Shown: positions 24,598-37,870, numbered from the stretch's first letter. The stretch is 64,000 nucleotides of DNA from Spirodela intermedia (GCA_902729315.2 LR746275.1:1520501-1584500), one strand, 5' to 3'. Program-made: numbers and translations. The notes: a model not told the origin generated them from the sequence alone.

Positions 24598-27500
24598 ATG
24601 GCGAGAGACAGCTGCCTGGCGCGTGTTACTGCAGGTGCCGCGGTCGGTGGCGCCATCGGCGGCGCCGTCGGTGAGTGCTGCCCCTCTTGACTTCCTATGA
24701 TAAGCCCGGATCTCTCTCTGTCTCTCTCTTTCCGGTGGGGATGTCGGCATTGCTAGAACCCTAGGATTCTTGGGCGTCTTCTTCTCCGGCTGGACAGTTG
24801 GTGGGGGTTTTGGGAGGCTTCTGATGGCTTTCGTGATGGTTGTATTCTTCGCATGCTTGTTCTTGGTCTCTGGGATGTTTCGTTGATGGTTCGGAAAACA
24901 GTAATCTCTAAACCAGTCGTGACCGAGGTTTGGCCAGAGGGTGTTTTTAGCATACAAACGCTACCGAGGCATTTGCGGCTGACACTGGACGGCAGGATGA
25001 GTCGCCGTAATTCCTCCATGAGATTGGATGTCTGAATTACTCTTAATCTTGCCACCTCCAAGAAATCTTGGGAATTTTTTTGTTCACAGTATGATGCGCA
25101 CGATTTTAGGTTTGAGTTTCTCTTTTCTCTCGGAAGCCTTTCTATTCGATCCAGTAGGACACCACACCATCTTAGGGCTTTCATTTGTCTCCTTCCTTTT
25201 AGGAGGTTCATTTTTCTTTGAGAACTTAGCCGTTGGTTCATCTGAAATCCATTAGGAGTGAAAATAAATGTAAAAAAATGGTAGGGCAGTGGTGCTATCT
25301 TTATATTCTTGTGTTGATTTTTAACCATACTTTACTACTAAGATTGCCCATGAAGTCCATTAGAATCTTATGCTTCTTAAGCCCTTTTGTCTAATTCTTC
25401 AGTGTGAGTGTTTTGTTCTTAAATGCTCACATCATATATCGTATTTCTTGTTTCTATTACATGTCCTATTAACTGCTCGCTATGGAGGTCTTCAAGTTAG
25501 GTTCTCATTTTCGTTTATGAATATTATGATGTTTTCTTAGTCGTTTCGTCAGAATTTTGCTATATCAATATAGTTTTGTGAGTGAGATATCTTTCCGGTA
25601 TGTTCTGGTGAGATTCTTCTCACTCCATCTTTCAATAGTTTTAAATATCATAAAATACTGAAATTTCTTTGACCCCAACTTACTTTAAGATTGGTTAATT
25701 TTGTGTGCTTTCAGGTGCTGTCTATGGGACTTATGAGGCCGTAAGATATAAGGTACCATTAGAAATCATATCAGATCTCTGCCGCTCAAAGCAACTGTAG
25801 AAATATAATTGGTGCAGTAAATTATATGTGATTTTTTACTTTAGTAATTTTCAATCTTGTTTTTTGCATTATGGTATCGTATATTATTAAATGATTTGGT
25901 TTTGGATTTGAAACATAGCCAAAGTTCTTAATGAATTCGAGTCTACTTTGTTGTTACAATTAGACTTATAATGGTTTGTGCTTTCTTAAATATCCTTGGA
26001 ACCCTAGAAATTTTGCACGTGTTGACTTTATATTGTCTCCTGTTTCAATTTCCCTTATCACTTCTTTATTTATTCAGTAATTAGTATCAGGTAATTACCG
26101 TAGCAATTGTGTAGTCAACTAGTTGGCAGCCTCTAACCTGTTAACTTTTTAATTTATAATAACATCACAAGAATCTTCTTTCTTTATATGATGTTTCCCT
26201 TCTCAGAGTTGCTGTCTTCATTTTAAATGAAATTCCGAGGGCATTCTTCGTTTCTTCTCTACCGTGCTGAATCGTGATATCTGATGAAATTATTTTCAAT
26301 ATACTCTTGGAATTGGTGTCATACTGTAAAGTCCATATTGAAGCAGCTCTCCTTTTCTCACTATTTTCTCCCGCACAAGGTATTAAACTGAGGTTTGGTG
26401 TGAGTGAATGGAGGGGCAGTAGTGCAACAAATGAGAAAATAGATTTCATGTATTCCTTCGACATTATGGCCCATTTGTGGAGGATTGATTTTCAGTCACT
26501 TCCTCTTCCTACCAGCTGCTTCTGCTGCTCGTATGAATGCCATTCAAAACCTTTCCTGTAATAGCCAGCATTCACCCTAGATTAGCCAGAATAATTCATG
26601 TCCCCTGTTCTCATGAAATATTTGGTTGTTGTAGGGAATTTTCCCTGTGGATCATTCAAACCATGTTGATCTAGATCATGCTTGGGCAGTGCAGATTCAC
26701 CTGGCTTATCCAACTTGGATAGAAAATCTCTTGATTCGTGGACTAGGAAGAGTCCCAGTTGGGTTTTTTCACTTCAAAATATAATGCCCATGATAACTGA
26801 ATCATATTCTTGGAACTGTTGAGCTAGGACTCCTAGTAACTAGGAGGGAATCACGCCTTCTGAGTAGAATGCTTGAAAGACAATGATATGATTATTATCT
26901 TTCGCCAAGTATTTTTCGGTACTGGCGTCGACATGCTGCAATCTTTATCGGTAGACTCAATCCCAAGTATTATGTGGGGTTTGATGTTCTTCCCCGTATA
27001 AGGTAGATAATATGACGTTAATGGTGAAAATAATTGATCCTCTCCACGTCCCCTTACATCTGCCTTGTCCTTTTGTCTTCATTTCTATTTTCTTATCCTT
27101 CCTCATACTTCAGCAAAATATTTTTTAATGGTCGGATGGACTCTGGTCAAACCATATTGGTCCAGTTCCAAGTTGAATAATCGCCCATGAGACACCAATC
27201 CTTGGAGAAAGTTATCTCTCTAAGTCTCCATGCCAGAGAGTACACACACTATAGTATTCTCTCACACGCAAGTCCACAATGAAAATAAATGAGGACTTTA
27301 GGGTTTATGGGTGGATGTGGGATCGAAAGAGTTCCGAGCGAGAACCCAAGTTCTAGTTGACCACCTTTGTTCTTGGAGAATTTCCAGCATTCTAATTTTT
27401 AAAAATATATTTTATTTAAAATTTTGGGGAAATCTTCAATGTTTATGATTTTTTTGTATCTTATAAAACTTGTAGAATTTTATAATTTAATATGCCTAAC

Positions 27501-27843
27501 GTTTCTCTTTAATCTTTTTTTAACAGCAGCTTAACTTATTATTTAGTGTGCTAATTTGGACCGATATTTATCCAAACCTCATATTCACATTAACTCCTCT
27601 ATAACCATTGAAATTTGCAGAGGTTATTTATTTCCCGCTTAGAAAAAAAATTCTTCATAGATATCTAATTCTATTTTGGCATCTGCTTTTATGGGTCATT
27701 GCATGCTTGCTTGCTATGGCTTGTGGCAGGTCCCTGGACTGTTGAAGATCAGGTACATAGGGCAGACAACTCTCGGCAGTGCGGCCATTTTTGGGTTGTT
27801 CCTCGGAGCTGGCAGTTTGATACACTGTGGCAAATCCTATTGA
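24598..27843 (+). CDS. Romo1/Mgr2-family mitochondrial inner membrane protein, 74 aa, three exons
   Basis: Short gene assembled from exons 24598-24670, 25715-25752 and 27730-27843. Phases fit (phase 1 then 0), with donors GTGAGT and GTACCA and acceptors TTTCAG and GTGGCAG. The 74-residue product starts MARDSCLARVTAG, carries a glycine-rich helix (GGAIGGAVGAVYGTYEA) and ends GSAAIFGLFLGAGSLIHCGK plus SY. Two short hydrophobic segments (about residues 11-31 and 48-67) separated by a basic loop, VRYKVPGLLKIRYIGQ, match the plant form of reactive oxygen species modulator 1. The animal and yeast relatives (Romo1, Mgr2) sit in the mitochondrial inner membrane and associate with the TIM23 import channel; the same role is inferred here. 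The introns are large (1,044 and 1,977 bp), which hides the gene from simple open-frame searches. Confidence is high because the assembled protein is near-identical to remembered plant homologs. Confidence 0.92.
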
Positions 27844-28225
27844 CTAGTTTCAGAGGAAATGTCAATCTGGTCAAGTGGTTCTACTCGGATGAATGCCAAT
27901 GCTTTGATTGAATGGTCATGTTTTATGAGTAGGAGTTTTCTCTTACTAGTAATGAGAACCAATGTGACTTATGAATAATATGATTGCTTTGAAGTTATTC
28001 CAATCTCTCTCTCTCTCTCCTCTCTCTCTCTCCTCTCTCTCCCTCTATCTCTATCTCTATGTGAGTCCTTGAAATCTGATGTAGTGATTCTGTTTGGATG
28101 AATAGCTATACTTTTGATGGAATGGCTATGTTTTACAATCAGGACTTACTGGATTCTGTTTGAATCAATGTCAGTTCTTAATGATATGATCACTATGAAG
28201 TTCTTTCCAATCTCTGTCCTTGGCC
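27844..28225 (+). repeat. tandemly duplicated 3' flank of the Romo1-family gene, period ~210 bp
   Basis: A block beginning GGATGAATGCCAATGCTTTG at 27886 recurs as GGATGAATAGCTATACTTTTG near 28096. Both run on to a match of the type GAAGTTATTCCAATCTCT (first copy ~27992, second ~28197). A CT tract at 28003-28040 separates the copies. Confidence 0.75.
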
Positions 28226-28489
28226 CCCCTTGAGGTCTTTGGTCCAGTGATTCTGCTCATATGGATGCTTCCCTTTAATTCAATGTCTCAATAGTTTTGA
28301 AGATATTTGATCCACATTGCAATTAAGTTTTTAAAAGGTTTCTCTGGAAAGTAATTGAGATTTTAATGAGGCCACATCTGTATGCTAGTGATGTTCTACA
28401 ACTAGTTCAAATGCATTTTTTTTTAATTTTTAATTTATTTTATTTTATTTTCAATCCCAATAAAATTTATGAACTTTGTCTTTTTTTAT

Positions 28490-29141
28490 TTTTTTTACTC
28501 TTGTCATTAATATATGACATTTACCCTATCCAATCATAGTGGTCTGTTCATTTTCATTAGTTTTGATTTAAAAAAAAAAAAAGTTCGTTCTCCCAGAATA
28601 AAAAGCTTTATCTGCCCCTCACAGAATATTTAGAATAGTTTAATTTTTGGATATAATTATACCTTATTGAGGTATTTCCAGCTTGTCATATAATGCTTTG
28701 AAGTCAACTAAATGAAATATAACATACGAGTGGACTTGTCTTTATGCTTCGTATTAGGAATATTATGTGATGGATTTGTTATGTTTATAATTTAATTTCT
28801 GAATTTTTTACCAAATATTTTATCTTTTTTCATTTTTCTACTATTTTATTAGTAATATATCACATTTTCATAATAGCAGTCTGTCCACTTTCATTAGTTA
28901 CGGTTTTTAAAAAAAGTTCGTTTTCCTAGAATAAAACCCTACTTCATCTTTCCCCTTCTCTCTCCCATAATATTTGGAATATTTAATGTTTTGGGTATAA
29001 ATATAACTTAGTTTAGGTATTTCCAACTTGTGATGTAATGATTCGTGACTTGCCTTTATGCTTTGCATTAAGAATAATATGTGATGGATTTTTTATGTTT
29101 ATAATTAATTTATGATTTTTTACCAAATATTATCTCCTCCT

Positions 29142-29195
<54 letters not shown>

Positions 29196-29380
29196 AGAAT
29201 ATTGGGAATAATTTAATTTTTGGGTATAAATATAACTTATTGAGGTGTTTTCAACAACTGTGATATAATGATTTGGAGTCAACTGAAGGAAAGATAACAT
29301 ACTAGTTGACTCGTCTTTATGCTTTGCATGAAAAAGATTATTTGATGGATTTTTTATGTTTATATTTATGAATTTGCAAT
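28490..29380. repeat. three-copy tandem repeat, period ~260-314 bp
   Basis: Landmark TTTATGCTT at 28741, 29055 and 29315, each followed by a TGATGGATTTKTTATGTTTA match. Earlier in the units are AAAGTTCGTTYTCC (about 28580 and 28914), GGTATAAATATAACTTA and TCAACTRAAKGAAAKATAACATAC. A (CT)n tract at 29144-29194 lies inside the third copy. No coding content. Confidence 0.8.
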
Positions 29381-29976
29381 CTCATTTCTATGCAAAAATC
29401 GAAAATATATACATTTTAGTAGATATTGTCTCAATTATTTTCCCCAATGTGCAATAATTTAATAGACAACTAATTTAGTAAATTATTAACAGTTAAAAGG
29501 GATGTATCAAGTTGATTGTTGTAAGCTCGATAATACTTTATTTACTAAAAAAAATATTTTCACCAGTTTTGACTCGATGCTGGTTATTTTTATAATAAGA
29601 GAGATCAAATAAAAATGATTTAATACTTTGCAGATATTTACCATTTATAGTAAATGAAAAATAGGAAAAATTTCTTATTTTCTGTGCTTGAGTTGTAATG
29701 ATACCGAATTAGCGAGAAGATTAAAGCTAAAATGTGAAATAAATATACGGGGCTGAATTTTATTTAAATTAAAAATTATAAAAATAATTTGACCGCATTT
29801 AAAAAGGTGTATGTGAAATAATCAACTGGAATGTGGACGTTGTCGCGGAAGTTGACCGGTTGGTATCTCTCTCTCTCGCTCGCTCGCTCGCTCTCTCTCC
29901 TTCTCCTCTTCCAACCTGCGGGTCAGATTACTAGTTCACCGGCGGAAATCCGGCGGTCTCTGCCGCCACGCTGGAA
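29381..29976. other. AT-rich spacer and VPS9A 5' flank
   Basis: AT-rich to about 29830. The last 150 bases, with CTCT and CTCG runs, are the likely leader of the VPS9A-like gene. Confidence 0.5.
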
Positions 29977-32900
29977 ATGGACGGCGGCGGGGGGAGTTCG
30001 GGGAGTGGCGCCGACGTATTTGGCTCCTCCACCGCGCCTCTTACCTGGCACGACTTCCTCGAGAGGATGCGCCACCCCTCGGCAGCCGATTTTGTGAAGT
30101 CCATCAAAAGGTCAGCTGATTTGTCGTTGAAACCTCCTTCCCCTTGCCCAAATTCGGGCCGTTGTTCTTGAATTTGCGGCTTCAGGAACCGGATCTTTGG
30201 CGATGACCCTGGTAATTCTCGCATCTTTCAATGTCGACGCATGCGACCGAACATGCCTCTTGGCTCCCGATCTCTATTCCCTGGATGAATCTGGCGACGT
30301 GTGCTTGGATTTGGATTTTCTTTAAAATATTCTAAAATTTTAAGCCACCTTTTTGCCCAAGCTTGCGCAGTTCAAGATTTTTATTGGACTTGGATAATTT
30401 CTGTTGATGCTGTAGTACAGAACCGTATTTTCGATCTCATAATTTCTTTTTGTTGTCTTACAATGCTTTCCTGGATGATCATAAACGCATTGCTTGATGT
30501 AGTTCTCAGAGTGTGGAGTAATAGGTTGTATACCCGATTGTTTGGCTATTGTCAGTCTATTCCAGTCCTCCAATCCGTTGAAAGACGCTGCATTAGACCT
30601 TTCTTCATGGGGAAGCGGATAATTGAAATAGCTCTGGGTGCTAATCTAAACGTAGCTTGATAAACATGCGGAGGGACAAAAGGATGGTCTGGACGGGCAT
30701 TGACATAGAAATCTGCAATTCTCCAATAAGGTATAGGCCTTGCAGTTATTTCTGTCCTAAAAGGATTCCCTAGAAACCCCTTATGTAAGAATGCAGTGGA
30801 CTATAAGGAAATAATGGAAGCTCATAAGTTGAACGAATATAGATGAATAACGTCATTTTTAAATGAAGTCTAGCTAACCTGGACTGGATATCACGTCAGC
30901 TCTAAAGTGTTACCATGAAGGCACAAAAAACTCTGATATGCCATCCTTAAAATAGACTAAACTTTTCCTCCCTGGAAGTAGAGAATCTACTCTTCTTGCT
31001 TGCCTTGCATCAGTGTCAAATAATTTATGTAGACATGAAATGACTGACTTTCTCTAACATGGTAAAAAATGTAAATAAAATAAAATAAAAACAAAGGGAG
31101 AGCAAAAGTTTCAGTTTCTATGTTCATCAAATAAAGCTCATGATACACTTTTTACTGAGAAATGTTTTACTGAATCATGGCAGCTTCATCGTTTCATTTT
31201 CGAATAAGGTTCCTGACTCTGAAAAGGATAGTGCTGCTGTACAAGAATTTCTTGCCAATATGGAAGCGGCTTTTAGGGCTCATTCCCTTTGGGCTGGTTG
31301 TTCAGAAGAAGAGTTGGAAAGTGCTGGAGAGGTGAGCTTTTTAACAGCCATTCTTGATCATTTTATGGAAAATGCATTTATCTTTCTTATTTGGATGGAA
31401 TATTTCTATTTGGAACGCTATGCTAACGATCAGGACTTTATTCACTAGCTGATGAATCATCTTTCCTCAAGGAAACTATTGTTGTTCCTTCGTGACTTCC
31501 TTTTGATATTTGCCTTCGGATAAAGTTTATTAAGTGTTCATTAGTAATATCTGAGGGTATTACTTGGGCACTTGGCTTTTGAGGCGGTACTTCTCAGACT
31601 GGTCGAACCCTTGGGTAAAATAGTTAAGCACTTTCAAACTAATACCCAACATTAGCAACAACAATTATTGCAGCCTTGGCGAGGAGGAGAGCATGCATCA
31701 TTTTATATTTCTTCTCAAATCGGTTATAGTTGAAGTTCTCCATTGTCTAACTACATTAGTTGGCAAGCATGAAAGAGATACAGGCCTCGTTGTCATAGAA
31801 TGGATGCCCAAAACGGGAACCAAAACTATGCTGTCTCGTCCTTCATTCCACTCTTTTGAGAAGAGTGGAAGAAAATGGGAATATGGCCTTTTGCTTTTGA
31901 AGAGGAAGTTTCTTGGAAGCTGCTTATACACACTTTTATATCCCTGCAACTTATACCATTTGAGAAAATTAGACTGCACCGTTTCTCTTATCATTGAAAC
32001 TCTTTTCTTTAGGCTGCTAAGACCCGCTACCCATCAACGCTGTTGGAATCAAGATAAGATGCCAGTAGTTTCATTGTTTACATTAAGGCAGCATGTCCAT
32101 TGTATCTTCCTATTCTCAGAACAGATTATCAAAAGCAATGAAGTTGAGAAAGTGGACCTAATTTTCAGTGTTGCTTGACGAATGTGATTATTATTTACTC
32201 TGATGATGCCCAAGCCAGTATTTAACCCGTTTTTCTCTCAAGTCAAAGAAGCCTGAAAATCAAATCCTTTCATCATGTATTGAAATAATTTTCCTTCTTG
32301 AAATGGCCTTTTTAGTACTAATTTGATTAATTTAAACGATGAATTTGATCTGGAAAAGGTAAGTTAAAGCCCCGTGATATTCCATGATATCCAGTTAAGT
32401 CCCTAATAAGGACTCGAAAAGCAAATTAAGAGTGACACCCATTTGAAATCATATTCGGCAAAAAGGTCACCCAACAAGTAAAGCTCGAACTCCTAGCCTC
32501 ACTTCAGTATTTTCTTATCAGGATTGAAATATTTGCCAACACTATAGCTGGTTATCTTGTTGGAGATGGAAGAGCCAAGCCGTAATCATCTTGGGACTCA
32601 CAGCTAAGGTTCACTTTCGAAATTGAATGGCGAATTCAGTGACTTCCCATCAAAGATGAGATGACAATGTAGATGACTCACATCGTGACTAACCATCCCT
32701 AGATTGGCCTGGCTGATATTGTGAGTTCTAAATAAAGTAATGGACTAATAGGGAGAGTTATATGCTTATGCATTAAGATAAATAATGCTCTCAATACCTT
32801 ATATCCATAACCAAGGATCCTGAATTCACTAATTGTTCCTGAATCTATTACTGTTGCCATGAAATTCTTTGAATTGTACTGATTATTTTCTTTGAGAAGT

Positions 32901-35506
32901 TCTTTGAAAACACAGAAAACATTTTCTCAAAGTTTTTGACAACCATGTGTGTGATTGATAGGCGCACTAATGCACCTAACGTAATAGTTAGATCCTCTGA
33001 TATATCCAAATTTTCTGCATGTTCTGTTTAATGAACTTTCTGTGTGCTCTTGCATCCAAAGATTGTCTGGAAAAAAAATTGAAAGCAAAGAAGGCTTGGT
33101 AATCATTTTTCAAAGAGATTATTTTATATGTAAAGGGTACTTTGTCCATCTGCTAAATGCTTCTTTCGCAGATCTTTCTCTTGTGAAGTGGAAATAGAAA
33201 ATAGAAAAGTGCTTCCCCCTGCATATGGTCATAATGGTAAAAACTCTCCAAATACAGAAACATGTTCCTATTATGTGCATATGAGGTGCTTTCCCTCTGC
33301 GCACATTGCGATTAAGGTAATAGATTCAAAGAGAGGATCATAAAATTGATCTTCATGTGTTCCCGTAATTGGGAAGTAAATCGTAACATAAAGTGTAGTA
33401 AATGAATGAGAAGCCTGCAGAGTCATGTCTGAAACTTTAATAAAGAGGGAGCACATGGTGGGTTGTCCAATCTATCACTTTGGAAACTAATCAATGGGTT
33501 TCTCTTCGTTGTAAAACTTACAGTGAATGGTAAGAGATGACTTGTAACTATAAATGCTGCACATTATTATAATGTCAAGTCCTTTTCCAATAAAAAATGG
33601 CAATTTTCTCGTGTGAATCGCTATTCTCCTTGTACAGATCATTTTCCTCTACAACTATTTCATTAACATGGATACTCTTTAACATGAAATGTCGTCTATC
33701 TGACTTATTGTCAACAAATCATGACATCTATTACTTGTTCCCAATATAGCCCATCTTCAGGGCCATATGTTCGAATCCTGCATTTGCTTCCTGAAGGTTA
33801 TCTATTAGACTCGTGGTCTAACACTACATTGGGTTTGTAAACTGATGGATTGCATTTTTCTAATTAGCTACCTCAGATATAAAGTTGTGTAATGCGATTT
33901 CTTATTCCAAAATATTGATCATTCTTTCTGAGCTTTATAACTCTCAGGAACTTGGCCGCGTGTTATATTCGTTTTTCTATTATAGGCTATATTTCACTGC
34001 ATAACATGTTCTCTTACGGACTATGTCTATGCTCTTTCTGTTATAGGGACTGGAAAAGTATGTCATGACAAAGTTGTTTAACCGTGCATTTGCATCAATT
34101 CCAGAAGATGTAAACCGTGATGATGAGCTGTATGAGAAGATGGCTTTGGTGCAACAGTTTATACGACCTGAAAGTTTAGATATCAAGCCAACATTCCGAA
34201 ATGAAACATCATGGTTGGTAAGTTGAGCAAATTCTGCAGTACTTAAACAACCTTGTCGTATTAAGTTTCCACTATATTTGCTAGTTCATTGATGCACTTA
34301 TATGCTTAGTGAAGGAGTTCAGAATGTCCAACTCAAACCCAGTCGGTCAAAAGTGGAGCATGCCCATCAATTTCAACGTAGTTTTGTTCCTCCAGACAAT
34401 ATGGGGCTATTTTAGCATGCCCTGGTGCCATATGAAATAGTTTAAACAACAGTAAGCCGTGTAGGCCGATTATTTTCTATCCTTTGCAGAGTAGCATAAG
34501 ACGCACGTATTTGACACTTTCACTTCTGTCAGCTGGGGATTCTCGAATTGCGTTTGGTATTTGGAGTTCGAAACATGCAAATCAAGGCTTCAGAAGAATT
34601 AGTTGTGTCATCCTGATTTTCTTACTAGAAATCAGATGTAACCTGAGATGCTACATTTTTGCAATTAGAGTCCACTAGAAAGTTATGGGCAACGGCGTTG
34701 ACCATATAAGATCAGCTTATTTTTTGTCCGACTTTCTTGGAAATATCCGAACATCTTTGGAAATTGATTCTTGGGTTAGGTGGAGTCTTAACTTCTATAT
34801 CAGATACATTCTCTGGTTGTCCCCCCCCACTCTGTATGCCCCCTCGTTTCCCACTATTTTTTGAAGTTAAATATGGTAGACCATCTCAGTGTGTTGCGAG
34901 ATCATCTGATCGTCGAGAAAACCCCCATAAAATCATATTTTAATATAACCCCATCAGTGGAGGACTGGGTATTCCATATTGTAGAGGGGAGAAACTCATC
35001 CCTTCATTTCGGGAAGGTTGAGGGTTCCGCATTGCCTTCAGTGACTGGAGATTCTTGGGATCTGAACTCGTGCATTATCAGGAACATTACTCACCTGGAG
35101 GCTCCCAGTCCATATTATCCGCGAGCAATTTTTTCACCGTATTACTTGATTTCATGAAAGTAATTATGATGTTTCTCTCTTTATTTGAATGGGCTCATAT
35201 TCTTATCTGAATAATGATAATTGGTGGAAATGGGGAACCAGTTTGATTGATCCTTCCACCCTCTGTACTTGACTGGATCGTTTGTCTAGGACAGTGATTA
35301 TCAATCCTTTGATCTGGCTGGCTGCTAGGATGGTCAAAGAAATCAGTCCATTGGGCTGCTCAAATGTAGTTTATTATGGACAAAGAGTAAAAGAACGACT
35401 CACAAAATTATGAAAATTAAGATAATCTTTGTACCTGCTTGGAGATTCCTCGGGTGAGATGCCAGATCTCTCTCTCTCTCTCTCGATCTCTCTCCCCTCT
35501 TTCTCC

Positions 35507-35548
<42 letters not shown>

Positions 35549-36039
35549 CTATGCATGATCAAAGGGTAAATTTCTATCTGGACTATGGTTTTGATTTATT
35601 TATCAATTTCTGTATGTTTTTAAATGTATATTCACAGTTTCCCTTATTCCCTGGAAATGAACAGCGAATTTTTATACTTGAAGGTGTGCACATTATGAGT
35701 GTGGTGGCGATCTATTTGGTGGTGGATGACCAGCGTTGACTTTTTTTCCTGTAACCTTTCAGCTAGCTCAGAAAGAGCTGCAGAAGATCAACATGTATAA
35801 AGCTCCGAGAGACAAGCTCGTCTGCATACTCAACTGCTGCAAAGTCATCAACAACTTGCTGATTAATGCGTCCATTGCATCAAGCGATAATCCCCCAGGA
35901 GCAGATGAATTCCTTCCTGTCCTCATCTACGTCACGATAAAGGCAAGACATATTTCCTCCCAGGGGTTTCCGTCTTCATTCATTCTTCTCCGTTGACCTC
36001 ATGGGATTAACTCCACATACTGCATGTATATTGATATTT

Positions 36040-36077
<38 letters not shown>

Positions 36078-36939
36078 TGTTGGCCATCTCACTGTACGTT
36101 CATATGAGAAATCTCTCTCTAATTCTGAAGAAGATCTTGATGTAACATATGTTTCACATTCCCAAGAACATTCTCTATTGGATGATCTTTCACTGTTTTT
36201 CATTTCTCCGGTGAATAATATTAATTTTCTTCAATCATTTATTAAAAATGATTTCTTTTCGATCCACACGATGCAGGCGAATCCTCCACAGCTGCATTCA
36301 AACCTCCTGTACATCCAGCGCTACAGGCGCCAATCCCGATTGGTCTCCGAGTCTGCATACTTCTTCACAAACATCCTCTCCGCAGAGTCCTTCATCTGGA
36401 ACATCGACGCCAACTCCCTCTCCATGGAGGATGACGAGTACCAGAGATGCATGGAATCCGCCCGGGCGGTTCTCTCAGGGCTGACCTCCGATTTAGTCAA
36501 CGAGTCGGCGCCGGTCAACCGAGAAGCAAATGCCCAAGAACAGACGGAATCGAGAGCTCGCAGAGAGCACGAGCGAACCAGGGTCTCAGTCTTGGATCTG
36601 GTGAAGAAGGGTGCCGTTGACCTTATGAAGGACGATCAAGTCAACGAGTACTTCCAGGAGTACCCATTCTTATATGCCAGAGCGGGTGACCTGACGGTCC
36701 CCGATGTGGAAAGCCTGCTGAGCAGCTACAAGCAGCTGGTCCTCAAGTATGTGTCTCTCTCCAAGGCCATGCATATTACTAATCCTTCGATTCCCCTGCT
36801 CCTCACCCAAGGCAAGGATTCTGAGAGCAAGAAGGAAGGAGAGACCCTCGAGAAGAGTTCATCTCCAGAACCGGAGGTTCCAGAGGCCGGATCCTCCTCA
36901 GAAGACCCATTTGTGGACCAGAGCGTAGGAAAAGAGTGA
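29977..36939 (+). CDS. VPS9A: vacuolar protein sorting-associated protein 9A-like, Rab5 guanine nucleotide exchange factor
   Basis: Five exons: 29977-30110, 31184-31331, 34047-34217, 35763-35942 and 36277-36939, total about 431 residues. The join gives WHDFLERMRHPSAADFVKSIKSFIVSFSNK, an N-terminal helical bundle, then the VPS9 domain: GLEKYVMTKLF, ALVQQFIRPESLDI, LAQKELQKINMYKAPRDKLV, CCKVINNLL, and the catalytic GADEFLPVLIYVTIKANPP, in which the invariant Asp and Tyr needed for exchange are present. After the domain the tail contains EYPFLYARAGDLTVPDVESL and ends SVGKE; it is shorter than the ~520-residue Arabidopsis protein. Plant VPS9A activates the Rab5 GTPases of endosomes and is needed for vacuolar and endocytic trafficking; that role is inferred from family. 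Intron 4 has a GC donor (AAG|GCAAGA at 35943), because no GT lies near and phase and homology both demand this join. Confidence 0.93.
31332..34046 (+). other. VPS9A intron 2 (2.7 kb)
   Basis: Large intron with no conserved gene inside. A 161-codon frame at 31693-32178 has no recognisable domain. Short tRNA-B-box-like words (TTCGAATCC near 33772) hint at an old SINE or element fragment but are not enough for a call. Confidence 0.5.
35467..35547. repeat. CT tract plus (AT)n microsatellite in VPS9A intron 3
   Basis: A CT-rich run (35467-35505) followed by about 34 bases of AT dinucleotide, about 215 bp before exon 4. Confidence 0.95.
36042..36074. repeat. (GA)n microsatellite in VPS9A intron 4
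   Basis: A 33-base GA run about 100 bases after the GC splice donor of this 334 bp intron. Confidence 0.95.
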
Positions 36940-37870
36940 GACCCTGTGTTGACATTCTTCGTAATGGTTCCTTTTTTGGCTTGCTCCACTCGCTTCTTAT
37001 TGGCTGCTCTGCGGCGATCTCATTGGGGTCTAGAGTGTGTGTGAGAGAGAGAGAGAGAGAGCTGTGGCGGAGCTCTGGAAGTCAACTCGCTGTGTTGGAG
37101 AGCTTTCTCTAGCTGGTGAAAGGAACAGGGTGGAGGAGTGCAGGGTAGGAGGAAGGGCCCATCGTCAACTCTCAAGGTGAAGTTAACGCACTGAAATCCC
37201 TCCCTTTGGTGCTGAATGATTCGATAAAAAAAAGAGCGCGCGAATGAGTCAATTTTCGTCCATTTTTCGGTTCATAAATCATCAAGAAATTCATGGGTCA
37301 TCTACTGCATGTTATTTTTTTTCTTGATTTATATCCACGATATCATTCAAGAATCGTACCATATAAATTGTATATGAAGGGACCCACATCATAAACATGT
37401 TCCAATTAGATGGCTCCATTCTTTTAGTGATTTTTCGACTAAGAATATTTAATAAAGTATTATTTCATAGTCAAAATAATACAAAAAATAGCTCATTTTT
37501 AAAAAAATAGATTATTTTTTTAGCTTTTTGCTAGTATTGAAGTATCGTAAAACTTTAAGAGTACTCTCATTTCTAGTATTTCTCCAATAATTAGAAATTG
37601 GAAGCGCATGTCACTATTTTGCAAATTAATGATCAATTTGCCATTTATGGGAAAAAATACAAACTTCATATTTTGCAATATGATGGTCATGATTATTTTT
37701 TAATCATAGTAACTATCAATCTGAGTTTTTAATCTATTTTTTTAATTATATTTACTTGGTTTCTTTCTAGAGAGAGAGAGAGAGAGGCCGGCTCATGTAA
37801 ATATTTCTACATGGGGTTTTTAATCTACTTATAGGGTTATTTATAAGACTCAATTGACATAAATCTAGGA
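36940..37870. other. VPS9A 3' flank and AT-rich spacer
   Basis: The first ~300 bases are the probable 3' untranslated region, with a short GA run near 37043-37060. From 37220 to 37860 the DNA is AT-rich with another GA run near 37770-37786. No gene is seen. Confidence 0.5.

Noticed and set aside
31693-32178. 161-codon frame inside VPS9A intron 2
   Set aside because: No recognisable domain, not flanked by usable splice sites in the right phase, and the VPS9 domain is continuous without it.
33740-33800. tRNA-like B-box word (TTCGAATCC)
   Set aside because: No matching A box, acceptor stem or cloverleaf could be folded by eye; at most an old SINE trace.
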